From JBCCTX01 sp964468435 (GTDB lineage: Bacteria > Bacteroidota > Bacteroidia > J057), in the NCBI GenBank assembly GCA_964468435.1, contig CAYXVE010000010.1:47960-111959 (forward strand): DNA of 64,000 nucleotides, read 5' to 3'. Of the stretch, positions 8,602 to 18,600 are shown piece by piece. Both the position numbers and the translations under genes were made by a program. Each line of letters opens with the position of its first letter. Positions within the stretch are counted from its first letter, which is position 1. Below the pieces are notes generated by a model that was not told the DNA's origin, searched no databases, and was given only the letters and a program-made list of their open reading frames with translations.

Positions 8602-10417
8602 TGAGTCTTTTGACCGGATGATAAGAGATAGGTTGAAGGGATTGTCTGTCGACTATAACGAAAAAGACTGGGAAGCCCTCCAAGATATGCTCAATGTTTC
8701 CGGACCTGAACATAACATATCCATTTCTGACCTCCATGCTGAATTGGGGCAGGTTAATGGTATGTCAGGAGAAGATTCATTCAATCAATTGATCAGTCAG
8801 AAACTTCAGAACTATACTGTGCATGGAGACATCGAACAAGACTGGTTTTACCTCGCTTCAAAACTCTATGGTCCATTTGATGCATCGGTAGATTACGCCC
8901 TTGGAAAATACGAAGTCCCATACGATCCAGCTGACTGGCAGGCTATGGTAGCGTATATTGATTCTCCATTTTATGATCAAATTCGGCAAAAACTATCCAA
9001 TCATAATGTCAGCGGGGCGACCACAGATTGGAAATTCATGAAAGCCCGTCTGGAAAGTGGTACAGCTTCCCAGAAGCCAGCAAGAGCTTTTGCTTGGTAC
9101 CCCTATGCAATAGCTGCCTCCCTGGCTTTATTGATCATGCTATGGCTTCCACAATCTGGTATCATTTCTGAGGTTGGTGGCCCATCTGGGGAAAGCATGA
9201 CTATGAGAAATTTGAATGAAAATGAAGAGAATTTAACGGGTGAAATAATCATCCCCGCAAATAAAGCGCTAGTTAATGATACTATAGTGGATAGTAGCAG
9301 ACAGGCTAAGCGTACACTACGACTTGAAAATAACATAGCTGACGCATTGTCCAACCTAGATGAAGCATCTTCCACACATAAGAAACCCCAGAAACAGATA
9401 TTAGTAGATATATCGTCTATCGATGCATCTGAAAAGATACATCATCATCTGGGCCTGGATGAAGAGCTTTCTGGTTTTCCTGATCGTAAAGAATCAGAAT
9501 CTGAAACACAAACAGATGAATCTGATGCTGCGGCGGAAAGCGAGCGTGTCGTCAGAAAACTGGATCAATATGAAAATCTCGCCGATGACAATTCAGATAC
9601 ATATAATCAATCTCCATATACTCAGCTTCCATTGATTAGGCCAGTCTCCAAGAAGATTGACACTGCTCTGCTTGAGGAGAGCAGTATCAGGCCTTATGAA
9701 TATATTGGGTTTCACAATATGAATCAGGGTCTGGACCCTGAGTTTTGGATTGGGTTTTATTCAGGATCGGCCTCCAGTATGGCAGAACTCAACGACCCGG
9801 CGGAATTGGGATTTGTCGGGGGGATGCGTGTCGAGTTGAAATTTAACGATATGTTGAGTCTAGTATCGGGAATCAATTATGCTGAGAAGTCCTACACCAA
9901 TGAGTTTAATACAAGGCAGACTGCGGATAATGCTGCTGGATTCACACGGGTACAGCAAGTACTCGAGGCAAGGTTCTCGATGATTGAAATTCCTGCGCTG
10001 GTACGTCTGAAGGTGCCTTCCGAAGAGCAGCACTCATTCTATGTTCAAGCAGGTATCGTACCCTTTATCATGCTGCAAGAAGACTACAACAATTACAATC
10101 CGAATTCTCCTAGCAATATTGACAGAAGTTCTTCTTCAATTGCTGGGTTTGGATTTGATCCCAAAGAGCAATACGAATCTACATCGCATAATCTCAGCTT
10201 TCAAACTTATGTTGCGAATCTTTATACAGCCATCGGCTGGGAATATGAGCTAAATACCAACCTAATGCTTCAGGTAGAACCTTTCTTCCAGATGGGATTG
10301 CAAAGTATGGGACCTCCAGGGAGCGATGCAGCTGAGCAAAAGAAGCTTTACACAGGGGGAATAGCAGCCTCTTTTATCTTCAATTCTGCTTCAGGTAAGA
10401 AAAAGCGTAAAAAATAG
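8594..10417 (+). CDS. Predicted envelope-spanning sigma-factor partner: four N-terminal repeats, one TM helix, outer-membrane beta-barrel
   Basis: I do not recognise this 607-residue protein as a named family. Residues 5-153 hold four degenerate copies of a roughly 30-residue unit, each ending in a DW pair: KDWEALQDML, QDWFYLASKL, ADWQAMVAYI and TDWKFMKARL. One hydrophobic helix follows at about residues 168-187 (YPYAIAASLALLIMLWLP). Residues 190-385 are a Ser/Thr/Asp/Glu-rich, low-complexity stretch that could cross the periplasm. Residues 385-595 look like an outer-membrane barrel of the PorT/OMP_b-brl type, with alternating strands such as LGFVGGMRVELKF and LSLVSGINYAEKSY. The ORF starts 8 bp inside the ECF sigma gene, so an anti-sigma role for the repeat domain is the natural inference, unproven. 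The last residues are basic (KKKRKK). Confidence 0.75.
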   Translation: MHDESFDRMIRDRLKGLSVDYNEKDWEALQDMLNVSGPEHNISISDLHAELGQVNGMSGEDSFNQLISQKLQNYTVHGDIEQDWFYLASKLYGPFDASVDYALGKYEVPYDPADWQAMVAYIDSPFYDQIRQKLSNHNVSGATTDWKFMKARLESGTASQKPARAFAWYPYAIAASLALLIMLWLPQSGIISEVGGPSGESMTMRNLNENEENLTGEIIIPANKALVNDTIVDSSRQAKRTLRLENNIADALSNLDEASSTHKKPQKQILVDISSIDASEKIHHHLGLDEELSGFPDRKESESETQTDESDAAAESERVVRKLDQYENLADDNSDTYNQSPYTQLPLIRPVSKKIDTALLEESSIRPYEYIGFHNMNQGLDPEFWIGFYSGSASSMAELNDPAELGFVGGMRVELKFNDMLSLVSGINYAEKSYTNEFNTRQTADNAAGFTRVQQVLEARFSMIEIPALVRLKVPSEEQHSFYVQAGIVPFIMLQEDYNNYNPNSPSNIDRSSSSIAGFGFDPKEQYESTSHNLSFQTYVANLYTAIGWEYELNTNLMLQVEPFFQMGLQSMGPPGSDAAEQKKLYTGGIAASFIFNSASGKKKRKK

Positions 10418-10523
10418 GATAATTTCCTTGCTGATATTTAACTATATTCAAATAAAGTCGTAATTTATGTTAGGTTAAATAAGTTAAATTTTTAGTTGCC
10501 TTTGAGAAACAACTACAATTATT

Positions 10524-10549
10524 AAGGCTGCCTGAGGCAGCCTTTTTTT
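10524..10549 (+). terminator. Rho-independent terminator
   Basis: A 9-bp stem (AAGGCTGCC / GGCAGCCTT) with a TGA loop is followed by six T residues on the plus strand. It lies about 107 bp after the sigma-factor/barrel operon. It also abuts the stop codon of alanine dehydrogenase on the other strand, where the T-run is weaker, so it mainly serves the plus-strand operon. Confidence 0.85.
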
Positions 10550-10550
10550 A

Positions 10551-11666
10551 TTACAAAGCTACCTTGTCTACGGGTGTATACGGCAGATCAAAAGTTTCTG
10601 CCACAGCTTCGTAGACAATCTCACCCCTGACGATGTTTAATCCTAGCAATAGTTCGCGATTGTCGTGGACAGCTTGTTCCCAACCCTTGTCAGCTAGTTG
10701 AATGGCGTAGGGTAGGGTAGCGTTGTTGAGGGCAATAGTAGAGGTGTAAGGTACAGCACCGGGCATATTGGCGACACAATAATGCACGATTCCGTTGATC
10801 ACATAGATCGGATCCTCGTGGGTTGTGGGACGACAAGTCTCTATACAGCCCCCCTGGTCGACGGCCACGTCGACGAGCACTGTGCCAGGATGCATATCCT
10901 TTAGCATCTCACGTGTGATCAGATGCGGTGCCTTCGCACCATGGATGAGTACTGCTCCGATAATCAGATCAGCATCCTGGATCGCACGCTGTATATTGTA
11001 TTTGTTGGAATACTCAGTATAGACGTTTTTTTCCATCACATCGGCCAGATATCTCAGCCGATCCAGATTGATGTCCATAAGGGTAACTTCAGCTCCCATA
11101 CCCGCAGCCATCTTGGCTGCCTGGGTGCCCACTACACCCCCACCTAATATCAATACCTTGGCTGGCTTTACTCCAGGTACACCTCCCACTAATATCCCTT
11201 TGCCTCCCATAGGCTTTTCCAGATACTTAGCCCCATTTTGGACAGCCATTCTTCCCGCCACCTCACTCATGGGAATTAACAAAGGCAGACTCCTGTCAGC
11301 TTTTTCTACTGTCTCATAAGCCAAACAGATGCTTCCACTATTGATCATGCTGCGTGTCAGTGCCTCATTCGAAGCAAAATGAAAATAGGTAAATAGCAAT
11401 TGATTTTCCTTTATCAGGCTATATTCCGGTTCGATCGGCTCTTTCACTTTGACAATCATTTCTGCAATCCCATAAATCTCCTCTAGCGTATCCAGTATTC
11501 TGGCACCTGCCTGTACATACTCCTCATCTTGAAAGCCGCTTCCTTTCCCTGCAGTTTTTTGAATAAATACCTCATGGCCTCTATGCGTCATTTCCTGAAC
11601 AGAGGCAGGCGTCATTCCTACGCGATTCTCACTATTTTTAATCTCCTTGGGAATCCCTATGATCAT
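10551..11666 (-). CDS. ald: Alanine dehydrogenase
   Basis: This 371-residue NAD-dependent enzyme interconverts L-alanine and pyruvate plus ammonia. The N-terminus MIIGIPKEIKNSENRVGMTP is characteristic. The substrate-binding Lys (MIVKVKEP) and catalytic His (YFHFAS) are present, and the NAD-binding Rossmann loop reads LGGGVVGTQAAKMAAGMGA near residues 173-191. The C-terminal NNATLPYAIQLADKGW segment is also typical. Length equals the family's usual 370. It is transcribed alone, with a 168-bp gap to the enoyl-CoA hydratase gene upstream on the same strand. Confidence 0.96.
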   Translation of the reverse strand: MIIGIPKEIKNSENRVGMTPASVQEMTHRGHEVFIQKTAGKGSGFQDEEYVQAGARILDTLEEIYGIAEMIVKVKEPIEPEYSLIKENQLLFTYFHFASNEALTRSMINSGSICLAYETVEKADRSLPLLIPMSEVAGRMAVQNGAKYLEKPMGGKGILVGGVPGVKPAKVLILGGGVVGTQAAKMAAGMGAEVTLMDINLDRLRYLADVMEKNVYTEYSNKYNIQRAIQDADLIIGAVLIHGAKAPHLITREMLKDMHPGTVLVDVAVDQGGCIETCRPTTHEDPIYVINGIVHYCVANMPGAVPYTSTIALNNATLPYAIQLADKGWEQAVHDNRELLLGLNIVRGEIVYEAVAETFDLPYTPVDKVAL

Positions 11667-11834
11667 TGTATTATTTTAAATTTATCGTTATAAACTCAAA
11701 AATTGAGGACGAAATTACATTTGTTACACCAATATTACAAAGTAGATATTTACTTTGTTGATGCGAGTTGGTTGGGTGATCGATGACATCACATACGGAT
11801 AGGAATATAGGGATAATCAGACTACCCTGTGGTT

Positions 11835-12608
11835 TTATTTCCCTGTAAAATTTGGCTTGCGTTTTTCGATGAAAGCGGCTGTACCTTCTTTCCCATCTGC
11901 AGAGGCGATTGCCTGTCCAAAAAGCTGACGTTCTTTTATATAGCCATCTGGATTGGTGAAAGTGGCGCGAATAGCATCCAAAGTCAGAGAAATAGCTAGC
12001 GGAGATTGTTGATAGGCTTTTGAAAGGATTTGCATACAATGATCTATGAGTTCTATCTGTGTAGTAACATAATTGACCAGTCCGAGGGAGAGAGCTTCCT
12101 GGGCATCGATCATCTCTCCTGTGATCAGCAATTCTGTGGCTTTGGCCTGACCGATATGTCTCACGAGACGCTGTGTGCCGCCATAACCTGCAACTAAACC
12201 CAGCTTGACTTCAGGCTGTCCAAACTTCGCATTTTCCGAAGCTATTCTCATATGACAGGCCATAGCTAGTTCGCATCCTCCTCCCAATGCAAAACCATTT
12301 ACCGCTGCAACTACGGGTTTGGAAGCTTGTTCTATGATTTCAAATACCTCCTGACCGAATTTACTGGCATCTACTCCATTCTGTTCGTCCAATGCTGCCA
12401 ATTCTCCGATATCTGCGCCTGCGGCAAAAGCCTTATCACCTGCTCCGGTAATAATTATTCCTCTAATGCTGCTATCCGAATCTGCTTTGGAGACGACATC
12501 ATCGAGTTCTTGAAGCAATACATGATTTAAAGCATTCAATAGCTTTGGCCTGTTCAATGTGATAATAAGCGTTTGCTGAGTAGTGGTTGTGCTGATAAAT
12601 TCACTCAT
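11835..12608 (-). CDS. Enoyl-CoA hydratase/isomerase family protein
   Basis: This crotonase-fold protein adds water to trans-2-enoyl-CoA in fatty-acid or branched-chain catabolism. The oxyanion-hole segment is KAFAAGADIGEL. Both catalytic glutamates of true hydratases are present, one in FALGGGCELAMA and one in KFGQPEVKLGLVAGYGG. The C-terminus EKRKPNFTGK matches the family ending. The frame extends upstream to 12629, but the Met at 12608 (MSEFISTTTT) is the better start, giving 257 residues. In Bacteroidota this gene often serves butanoyl-CoA or 3-hydroxyacyl-CoA metabolism; which acyl-CoA it uses is not decided by the sequence. Confidence 0.92.
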   Translation of the reverse strand: MSEFISTTTTQQTLIITLNRPKLLNALNHVLLQELDDVVSKADSDSSIRGIIITGAGDKAFAAGADIGELAALDEQNGVDASKFGQEVFEIIEQASKPVVAAVNGFALGGGCELAMACHMRIASENAKFGQPEVKLGLVAGYGGTQRLVRHIGQAKATELLITGEMIDAQEALSLGLVNYVTTQIELIDHCMQILSKAYQQSPLAISLTLDAIRATFTNPDGYIKERQLFGQAIASADGKEGTAAFIEKRKPNFTGK

Positions 12609-12759
12609 AAAAAAGAAATTTTGATTCACTAAATATGAGGAGATGATATTAGTTATACGTTGTTCACCTCACTTAATTTGAAATGAACAGTTGACCTTAC
12701 CCTTCTAATATACACACTTGAACACAACATGACAGGATAGAGGGTCAGATATTTAAAAA

Positions 12760-12787
12760 TTAATTTACTGCTAACATAACGCTAGTT
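12760..12787 (+). promoter_or_regulatory. Three 11-bp-phased hexamers upstream of phnD (putative Pho box)
   Basis: TTAATT (12760), CTAACA (12771) and CTAGTT (12782) begin exactly 11 bp apart. A -7-like TACCTTCA follows at 12797-12804, 15 bp after the last hexamer start, nearly the same spacing as upstream of phnC. The pattern resembles the direct repeats bound by PhoB/PhoP regulators. This was found by eye, not by a motif search. Confidence 0.45.
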
Positions 12788-12823
12788 CAAATCCTATACC
12801 TTCAGATTTATAAAAGGTACACT

Positions 12824-13726
12824 ATGTTCCGCTTACAAATATTTTGTTTGGTTTCTGTACTATTTACTTCCTGTACAGAGACGTATGTCATCGATGAGCA
12901 TGGCAGGCCCAATATGTTGCGGATAGGCTATACGCCTCCAGTGGAAAATGTCGATGAAGAACTTACACAGCTGAATGCTTTTACAGACTATTTATCCAGC
13001 AAACTGAATATGCCTGTGAGTCTAGTTAAGCTAGCTGGTTATGCTCCTCAGATAGAAGCCTTAAAATCTGATAAAATAGACTTGGCTACCCTGGGTTCTT
13101 TTAGTTTTGTTATTGCAGAAAAAAGAGCTGATGTCGAACCCTTGATCATGCGGGGTCATAAAGATACAGGTGAGGGTATTTACCATTCTGTATTTATCAC
13201 GACACGCAGAGATCTCAACAGCATGGAGGATGTAAAGCGCAAGTCCAACAAACTCAAACTTGCACTAGGTAATCCAGCTTCTACTTCCGGTCACCTCATT
13301 CCCTGGAAACATCTTGAGTCACTTGATATCAATTACGAGACAGATTTTAAGGAGATGATACACTGTCCCGAACATACGGCTTCATTGATGTCTGTACTTG
13401 CAGGCCATGTGGATATTGCAGGCATGTCCGAGACGGTATTGCTTGGCTACCAACGGAAGGGAAAACTGGTAGATGGTGAGATAAAAGTACTTTGGAAATC
13501 GGACCCTATCCCGACAGATCCCTTGGTTGTACGCAGGAAGCTACCTGAAGCCTTTAAGAAAGAAGTGCAACAAGCCTATCTAGATCTTAGGCAAGAAGTG
13601 CCTGAAGTCTGGGAAGGTATCCGGGGTACTTCTAATGAAGAAATCATCTACTGGCCAGCAAAAACAGAAAAGTGGGATGTCATCCGCAAACTGGCCGAAA
13701 AACTCAGAAATGAACTATATCAATAA
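12824..13726 (+). CDS. phnD: Phosphonate/phosphite-type ABC transporter substrate-binding lipoprotein PhnD
   Basis: This 300-residue solute-binding protein captures a phosphonate, phosphite or phosphate ester at the cell surface or in the periplasm. It begins with a lipoprotein signal ending in LFTSC (Cys17). The mature domain has the PhnD-family opening RIGYTPPVENVDEELTQ and the central segments VFITTRRDLNSMEDV and LKLALGNPASTSGHLIPW, the latter containing the conserved phosphonate-binding Ser/Thr cluster (STSGH). The gene overlaps the permease gene by 1 nt (TAATG). The two following permeases fix the role as transporter component. The ligand (2-aminoethylphosphonate, methylphosphonate, phosphite) cannot be read from the sequence. 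A putative Pho box sits about 40-65 bp upstream of the start. Confidence 0.9.
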   Translation: MFRLQIFCLVSVLFTSCTETYVIDEHGRPNMLRIGYTPPVENVDEELTQLNAFTDYLSSKLNMPVSLVKLAGYAPQIEALKSDKIDLATLGSFSFVIAEKRADVEPLIMRGHKDTGEGIYHSVFITTRRDLNSMEDVKRKSNKLKLALGNPASTSGHLIPWKHLESLDINYETDFKEMIHCPEHTASLMSVLAGHVDIAGMSETVLLGYQRKGKLVDGEIKVLWKSDPIPTDPLVVRRKLPEAFKKEVQQAYLDLRQEVPEVWEGIRGTSNEEIIYWPAKTEKWDVIRKLAEKLRNELYQ

Positions 13727-14526
13727 TGGATACTTTTCAGGAATTTAAACGCAAAAAATATCGGAACCTCCTCCTTACCTTCGTTATTCTGGCCGTACTT
13801 ATATACGTATCTGCACTTGGTAGCAGGGTTGATTTTTCAGTTTTTCAATATAAAAATCTCAGGGTATTCAGGTATTTGGACGACTTTCTTACACCTTCAT
13901 GGGAAGATTTTCCCAAAATGATCAATGCTGCGATTCAGACGATTATTCTGGCGCTCCTTGGAACTTTCCTTGGGGCTATCTTGTCATATTTTATTGCCAT
14001 ATATGCTTCACTGAATCTGCATAAGGGATTTGTCAGAAATGCAGCTAGATTTTTGATCTCGCTAGAGCGAGCCATTTCGCCAGTAATTATTGTATTGTTG
14101 TTGATTGTCGTATTTGGTCCGGGACTTGCCGCAGGGGTAGTTACACTGGCGATAGCCAGTATCGGCATGCTAGGCAAGCTTTATGCAGATGCTATGGAGG
14201 AAATTTCTTCAACAACCCTAGAATCACTAAAAGCTATAGGTGCCAGTAAATGGCAAATGATCAAGTATGGAGTAATGCCCCAGGTCATGATCCCCTTCAT
14301 TTCATTTACTATTCTCAGGTTTGAAATCAACATACGCGCTTCGATCCTGCTGGGTGCTATCGGGGCAGGTGGAATTGGATACGAATTGGTAGAAGCTTAT
14401 TATCACCTTGACTACGCCAAGATGGCTGTAGCCATTATGGCTATTCTGCTACTTGTACTAGGTACAGAACGATTATCAAGCTGGGCGAGAAATAAACTGT
14501 TAACCGCAGATAAGAAATTATCATGA
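13726..14526 (+). CDS. phnE: Phosphonate ABC transporter permease PhnE (first copy)
   Basis: This 266-residue inner-membrane permease has about six transmembrane helices. The first is LLLTFVILAVLIYVSALG; the central ones include ILALLGTFLGAILSYFIAIY and VIIVLLLIVVFGPGLAAGV. The ABC-permease EAA loop that contacts the ATPase is SLKAIGASKWQMIKYGVMPQ. It couples to phnD by a 1-nt overlap and to the second permease by an ATGA overlap, so all three are translated from one message. Two consecutive PhnE-type permeases suggest a heterodimeric channel. The ATPase PhnC is absent here and is encoded at 59.3 kb. Confidence 0.9.
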   Translation: MDTFQEFKRKKYRNLLLTFVILAVLIYVSALGSRVDFSVFQYKNLRVFRYLDDFLTPSWEDFPKMINAAIQTIILALLGTFLGAILSYFIAIYASLNLHKGFVRNAARFLISLERAISPVIIVLLLIVVFGPGLAAGVVTLAIASIGMLGKLYADAMEEISSTTLESLKAIGASKWQMIKYGVMPQVMIPFISFTILRFEINIRASILLGAIGAGGIGYELVEAYYHLDYAKMAVAIMAILLLVLGTERLSSWARNKLLTADKKLS

Positions 14527-15338
14527 ATGGACAAATAGATCCCAAATACCTTCCCTCAGAGCGATTGAAACGCAACTCGCTGATATTTATGCTGATTGCA
14601 ATTGCTTTTGGGCTGATAAGCGTTTTTATCCGCTTCAATCCTCTGGTCATATTTACTGAATTTCACCATCTGGTGGCATTGGTACGAGACATGACACCTC
14701 CCAATTTTGGGTTTATTGCCCGTAAACCTCAAATATTTCTGTCACTGTACAGTACTATTTCGATGGCATTACTAGGTACGATTCTGGGAGGTTTCCTTGC
14801 CTTGTGCCTGTCTTTTCTGGCTGCAAGTAATCTTACTCCACATCCTCTAGTAGGTAGTTTCATTAAATTAATTTTTTCCATTGAGCGGGTAATTCCCTCA
14901 TTCATCATCTTGTTGTTTTTATTCATTGCAGTAGGTATTGGTACTTTTGCCAGTATGCTTACCCTGGCAATTACCATGATAGGCACCTTTGGAAAATTGT
15001 TTACGGAAAGTGTAGAAGAAGTATCTCCTGCTATTCTGGAGTCTCTCCAGGCAACAGGTCTTTCACGGTCTCAGCAGATTCGTTTTGGTATTTTGCCTGA
15101 AGCCTCTCCATCTATTATCAGTAATCTATTGTATGCATTTGATGTCAATATCCGTACGGCGATTGGTTTGGGTATATTTGGAGGAGGAGGATTGGGATTC
15201 GAACTGGAAAAAGCAATGGGATTGATGGAATATAGAAGTGCACTCGCATTGATGATCATCATTACCATTTTGGTATTTTCCGTAGAAAAACTATCGAGCT
15301 ATCTGCGCAATCGCCTCTTAGATACAAAATTGACTTAA
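14523..15338 (+). CDS. phnE: Phosphonate ABC transporter permease PhnE (second copy)
   Basis: This 271-residue permease is paralogous to the gene before it. It also has about six helices (for example IFMLIAIAFGLISVFI and FIILLFLFIAVGIGTFASML) and an EAA loop, SLQATGLSRSQQIRFGILPE. It starts in a 4-nt ATGA overlap with the first permease. The two share the family pattern of a glycine-rich segment after the loop (IRTAIGLGIFGGGGLGFELE). It is the last gene of the phnDEE operon; no ATPase follows, and the next gene begins about 300 bp later. Confidence 0.9.
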   Translation: MNGQIDPKYLPSERLKRNSLIFMLIAIAFGLISVFIRFNPLVIFTEFHHLVALVRDMTPPNFGFIARKPQIFLSLYSTISMALLGTILGGFLALCLSFLAASNLTPHPLVGSFIKLIFSIERVIPSFIILLFLFIAVGIGTFASMLTLAITMIGTFGKLFTESVEEVSPAILESLQATGLSRSQQIRFGILPEASPSIISNLLYAFDVNIRTAIGLGIFGGGGLGFELEKAMGLMEYRSALALMIIITILVFSVEKLSSYLRNRLLDTKLT

Positions 15339-15638
15339 TATGTCTTTTTCAGGATTACTTGATGCGGGTGATTCCACATAATGTTTGCTAATATGAACTA
15401 TACGGGTAGATCAAACTTATATAAATTCAACCTTCCTTAAGTACGACATACTCCAGCAAAAATCCCCCAAAATGGCGATAGACATTGTATGTGAATATGA
15501 TATACTTGCATGTATAACATGGTAGGAAGGATAAAATATGATTTTCCTGCCAACATTTTGGTGAACTATCTATTTTGAGTATAGTAGACTCATATACAAG
15601 TGATCATTGATCACAGAATCAATCTAAATTTAATGACT
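15339..15638. other. Intergenic region, no gene seen
   Basis: These 300 bp between the permease operon and the CHRD gene hold no convincing ORF, terminator hairpin with a T-run, or repeat. A GTG-initiated in-frame extension of the next gene from 15600 exists but precedes the signal peptide and looks spurious. Confidence 0.5.
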
Positions 15639-18600
15639 ATGAAAAAGATTAACATTTTTTTGTGTTTTATGGCTATGGTCTCCTTGTCCATGGCGCAACA
15701 AGTACGCGAAGTAACCAACCAGGGACTGAATTTTGTACCAGATGATATTAGAATCTTACTGGGCGATACACTTCGTTTCAACATTGCTAGCTCTCACAAT
15801 GTAGAAGAGGTAGATCAAGATGCATGGGAAAATAATCAAAACAACCCTAACAGCGGATTTTCTGCGCCTTTTGGGGGTGGTGATGTGATTATCTCTGAAG
15901 TAGGGACTTATTACTACATATGTCAGCCTCATATTAGTGCTTCCATGAAGGGAGTAGTTAGGGTAAATTCGGGTATCCGTATCACGGGCGTAGATCCTGT
16001 AAATGATCAGATAACGATCAGTAATTTTGGTGCAGAAACTATGGATATCTCAGCATACCGTTTGTGTTCCGAGTTCAATTATACTCCAGACCTTTCATCC
16101 TTGACGATCGTGGAAGGAGAATTAGAACTTGAGTCTGCGGGTGCTGTTACCATTACTGGATTTGCACTCACAGATGAGGCGGCAGATATTGGGCTGTATC
16201 TTCCTGAGGGAGGTTTTGGTAGTGCAGAAGCTATGGTAGATTTTTTCCAGTGGGGATCTGATGGTAATGGGAGAGAATCAGTAGCAGTAGAGAAAGGTAT
16301 CTGGACAGCAGGTGAGTTTGTTGAAGGGTCTGGACCTTTTGCATATACCGGTGATGGACTTGAAAATGGTTTGAGTGTATGGGAAATAGAAGAAACCAGC
16401 ATAGCACTTGATGAAGACTTTGTTGCAATCCTAACTGGTACACAGGAAGTAACGCCTGTAGTAACTGCAGCCGGTGGACGTGTTACGGCGGATCTTAATG
16501 GTGATACCCTCATTATATCAGGATCTTTCGCTGGTCTGACTGCACCAGTAGCAGTTGATGTAGGCGGGGGAGCGCATATCCATCTTGCATTAGCAGGACA
16601 GAATGGAGGTGTAGAATTTCCATTGAACTTCACCTTATCTGCAGATTCGCTGTCAGGTACATTTGAAGCAGATTCCAATGTTTTCATATTAAATGAAGAT
16701 CAACTGACAGCCCTTAATGAAAGAAGGTTTTATGTCAATATTCATTCACAATTTGTAAGAACTGGTGAAATTCGCGGACAATTGCTACCTACAGCAGATG
16801 CATACTATATGGTAAATCTATATGGTAGTAATGAAGTGCCGTCACTGATATCCGGTGGAGGTGGAAACGTTTTGATGGAGCTACATGATGATTCTCTGAT
16901 CGTAACGGGTGCGTTTAGTAATCTGGACGGAGCGTACAATGAGAATATTGGTTCTCATATCCATGCTGCTAAATTTGGTTCTAATGGAGGAATCATATTT
17001 GCATTGACACCCGTATTGAATGAAGATCTGAGTGGTGGGGTATACGAAGCCGAAGACAATGTATTTGTCTTGAATCAGGGACAGATAGATACGCTAATGG
17101 ATCGCGGATACTACGTCAATATACATACTACTGCATCTGCTTCGGGAGAAATTCGAGGTCAGGTAGGTGCTATATCCAATATTCGTTTCAGGACATTCCT
17201 GGCTGGAAGCCATGAGGTTCCGCTGGTTGTAAGTGGTGCCAGTGGTGGAGCTTTAGTTGAACTTATCGATTCTACTCTGATCGTTTCCGGGTCTTTTGCT
17301 GGATTGGAAAGCGATTTCAATACGGAAGTTGTCGGTGGCGCTCATATACACAGAGGTTTTGCAGGACAAAATGGGGGAATTGAGTTCTTATTGAATACGC
17401 AGATCTCGAATGACAACCGCAATGGCCAGTTTTCAGTAGCAGGCAATACTTTTGAATTGACTTCAGGACAAATTGACACCTTGCTAGCACGGCAGTATTA
17501 TATTAACATACATTCTACAAACATTCCTAGTGGAGAGATCCGGGGGCAGATCGTGCCAGAGAAGCAATATTTCTTCCAGGCATATCTCTCAGGTACACAG
17601 GAAGTAACTCCCGTACTGTCTACAGGGCGTGGCGCAGTAATCGGTGAGGTGCAATATGGTGAACTGACCCTGAGTGGATCTTTTGCGAATTTGGGAAGCC
17701 CTGTCGCTACCAATATTGGAGGAGGTGCTCATATTCATGAAGCATTGGCAGGTACCAACGGACCCGTAATCTTCCCCATTACATTTAAACTGGATGAGGA
17801 TCAGCAAGGAGGGATTATCGAAGCAAATTCCAATAACTTTGAGCTGAATGATACGACTGAAAACACATTGATTGAAAGAGCGTATTATGTCAATATTCAT
17901 TCTGAAAATAACAACCCCGGTGAAATACGTGGTCAGTTGCTTCATGAAGCCAAGGCATATTTTGCTGCTCCGTTGTCTGGAAGTAGTGAACCTGTAGCAG
18001 TAAACTCCGGTGGTTCTGGTGCTGTGATGGTAGAATGGAAAGGGAATCAGGCTTTGGTTAGTGGTTCCTTCAACAACCTCAGCAGTGCACTGAATACAGC
18101 TATAGCAGGAGGGGCCCATATACACGTTGGATACGCTGGCCAGAATGGTGGAATCGTATTCCTACTGGCTTCTAGCCTGAGCACAGATAGCCTTAGTGGA
18201 GAATTCCAGCTTGCAAACAATAGTTTTGAACTTCGTGAGGGATTAGTAGATACTCTTAGGAGAAGACAATTGTACGTAAACATACATTCTCTCAACAATC
18301 CTCCTGGAGAGATTCGTGGGAATATACTGCCTCCCGCTATGGCTTATCTTACAGCTACTTTTAGCGGAGCTAATGAAGTGCAGCCCGTATCCAGTACAGG
18401 TTTCGGAGCTTTGAAAGCAGAAGTTACAGGTAATACTATAGTTCTGACAGGAGCATTCCAGGAACTTGTTGGAGACTTCAATTTTGACATCGCAGGTGGT
18501 TCACATCTACATATTGGTGGTCCTGGTGAGAATGGACCTATCCGTATAGGACTCAATGCTTCCGTAGACTCTTCACTGAAGAGCGGAATCTACATGCCCG

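Noticed and set aside
16079..16687. A 202-codon minus-strand ORF inside the CHRD gene
   Set aside because: It is the reverse-frame shadow of a well-supported secreted protein; its composition (Ser/Pro/Ala-rich, no motif) reflects the coding strand.
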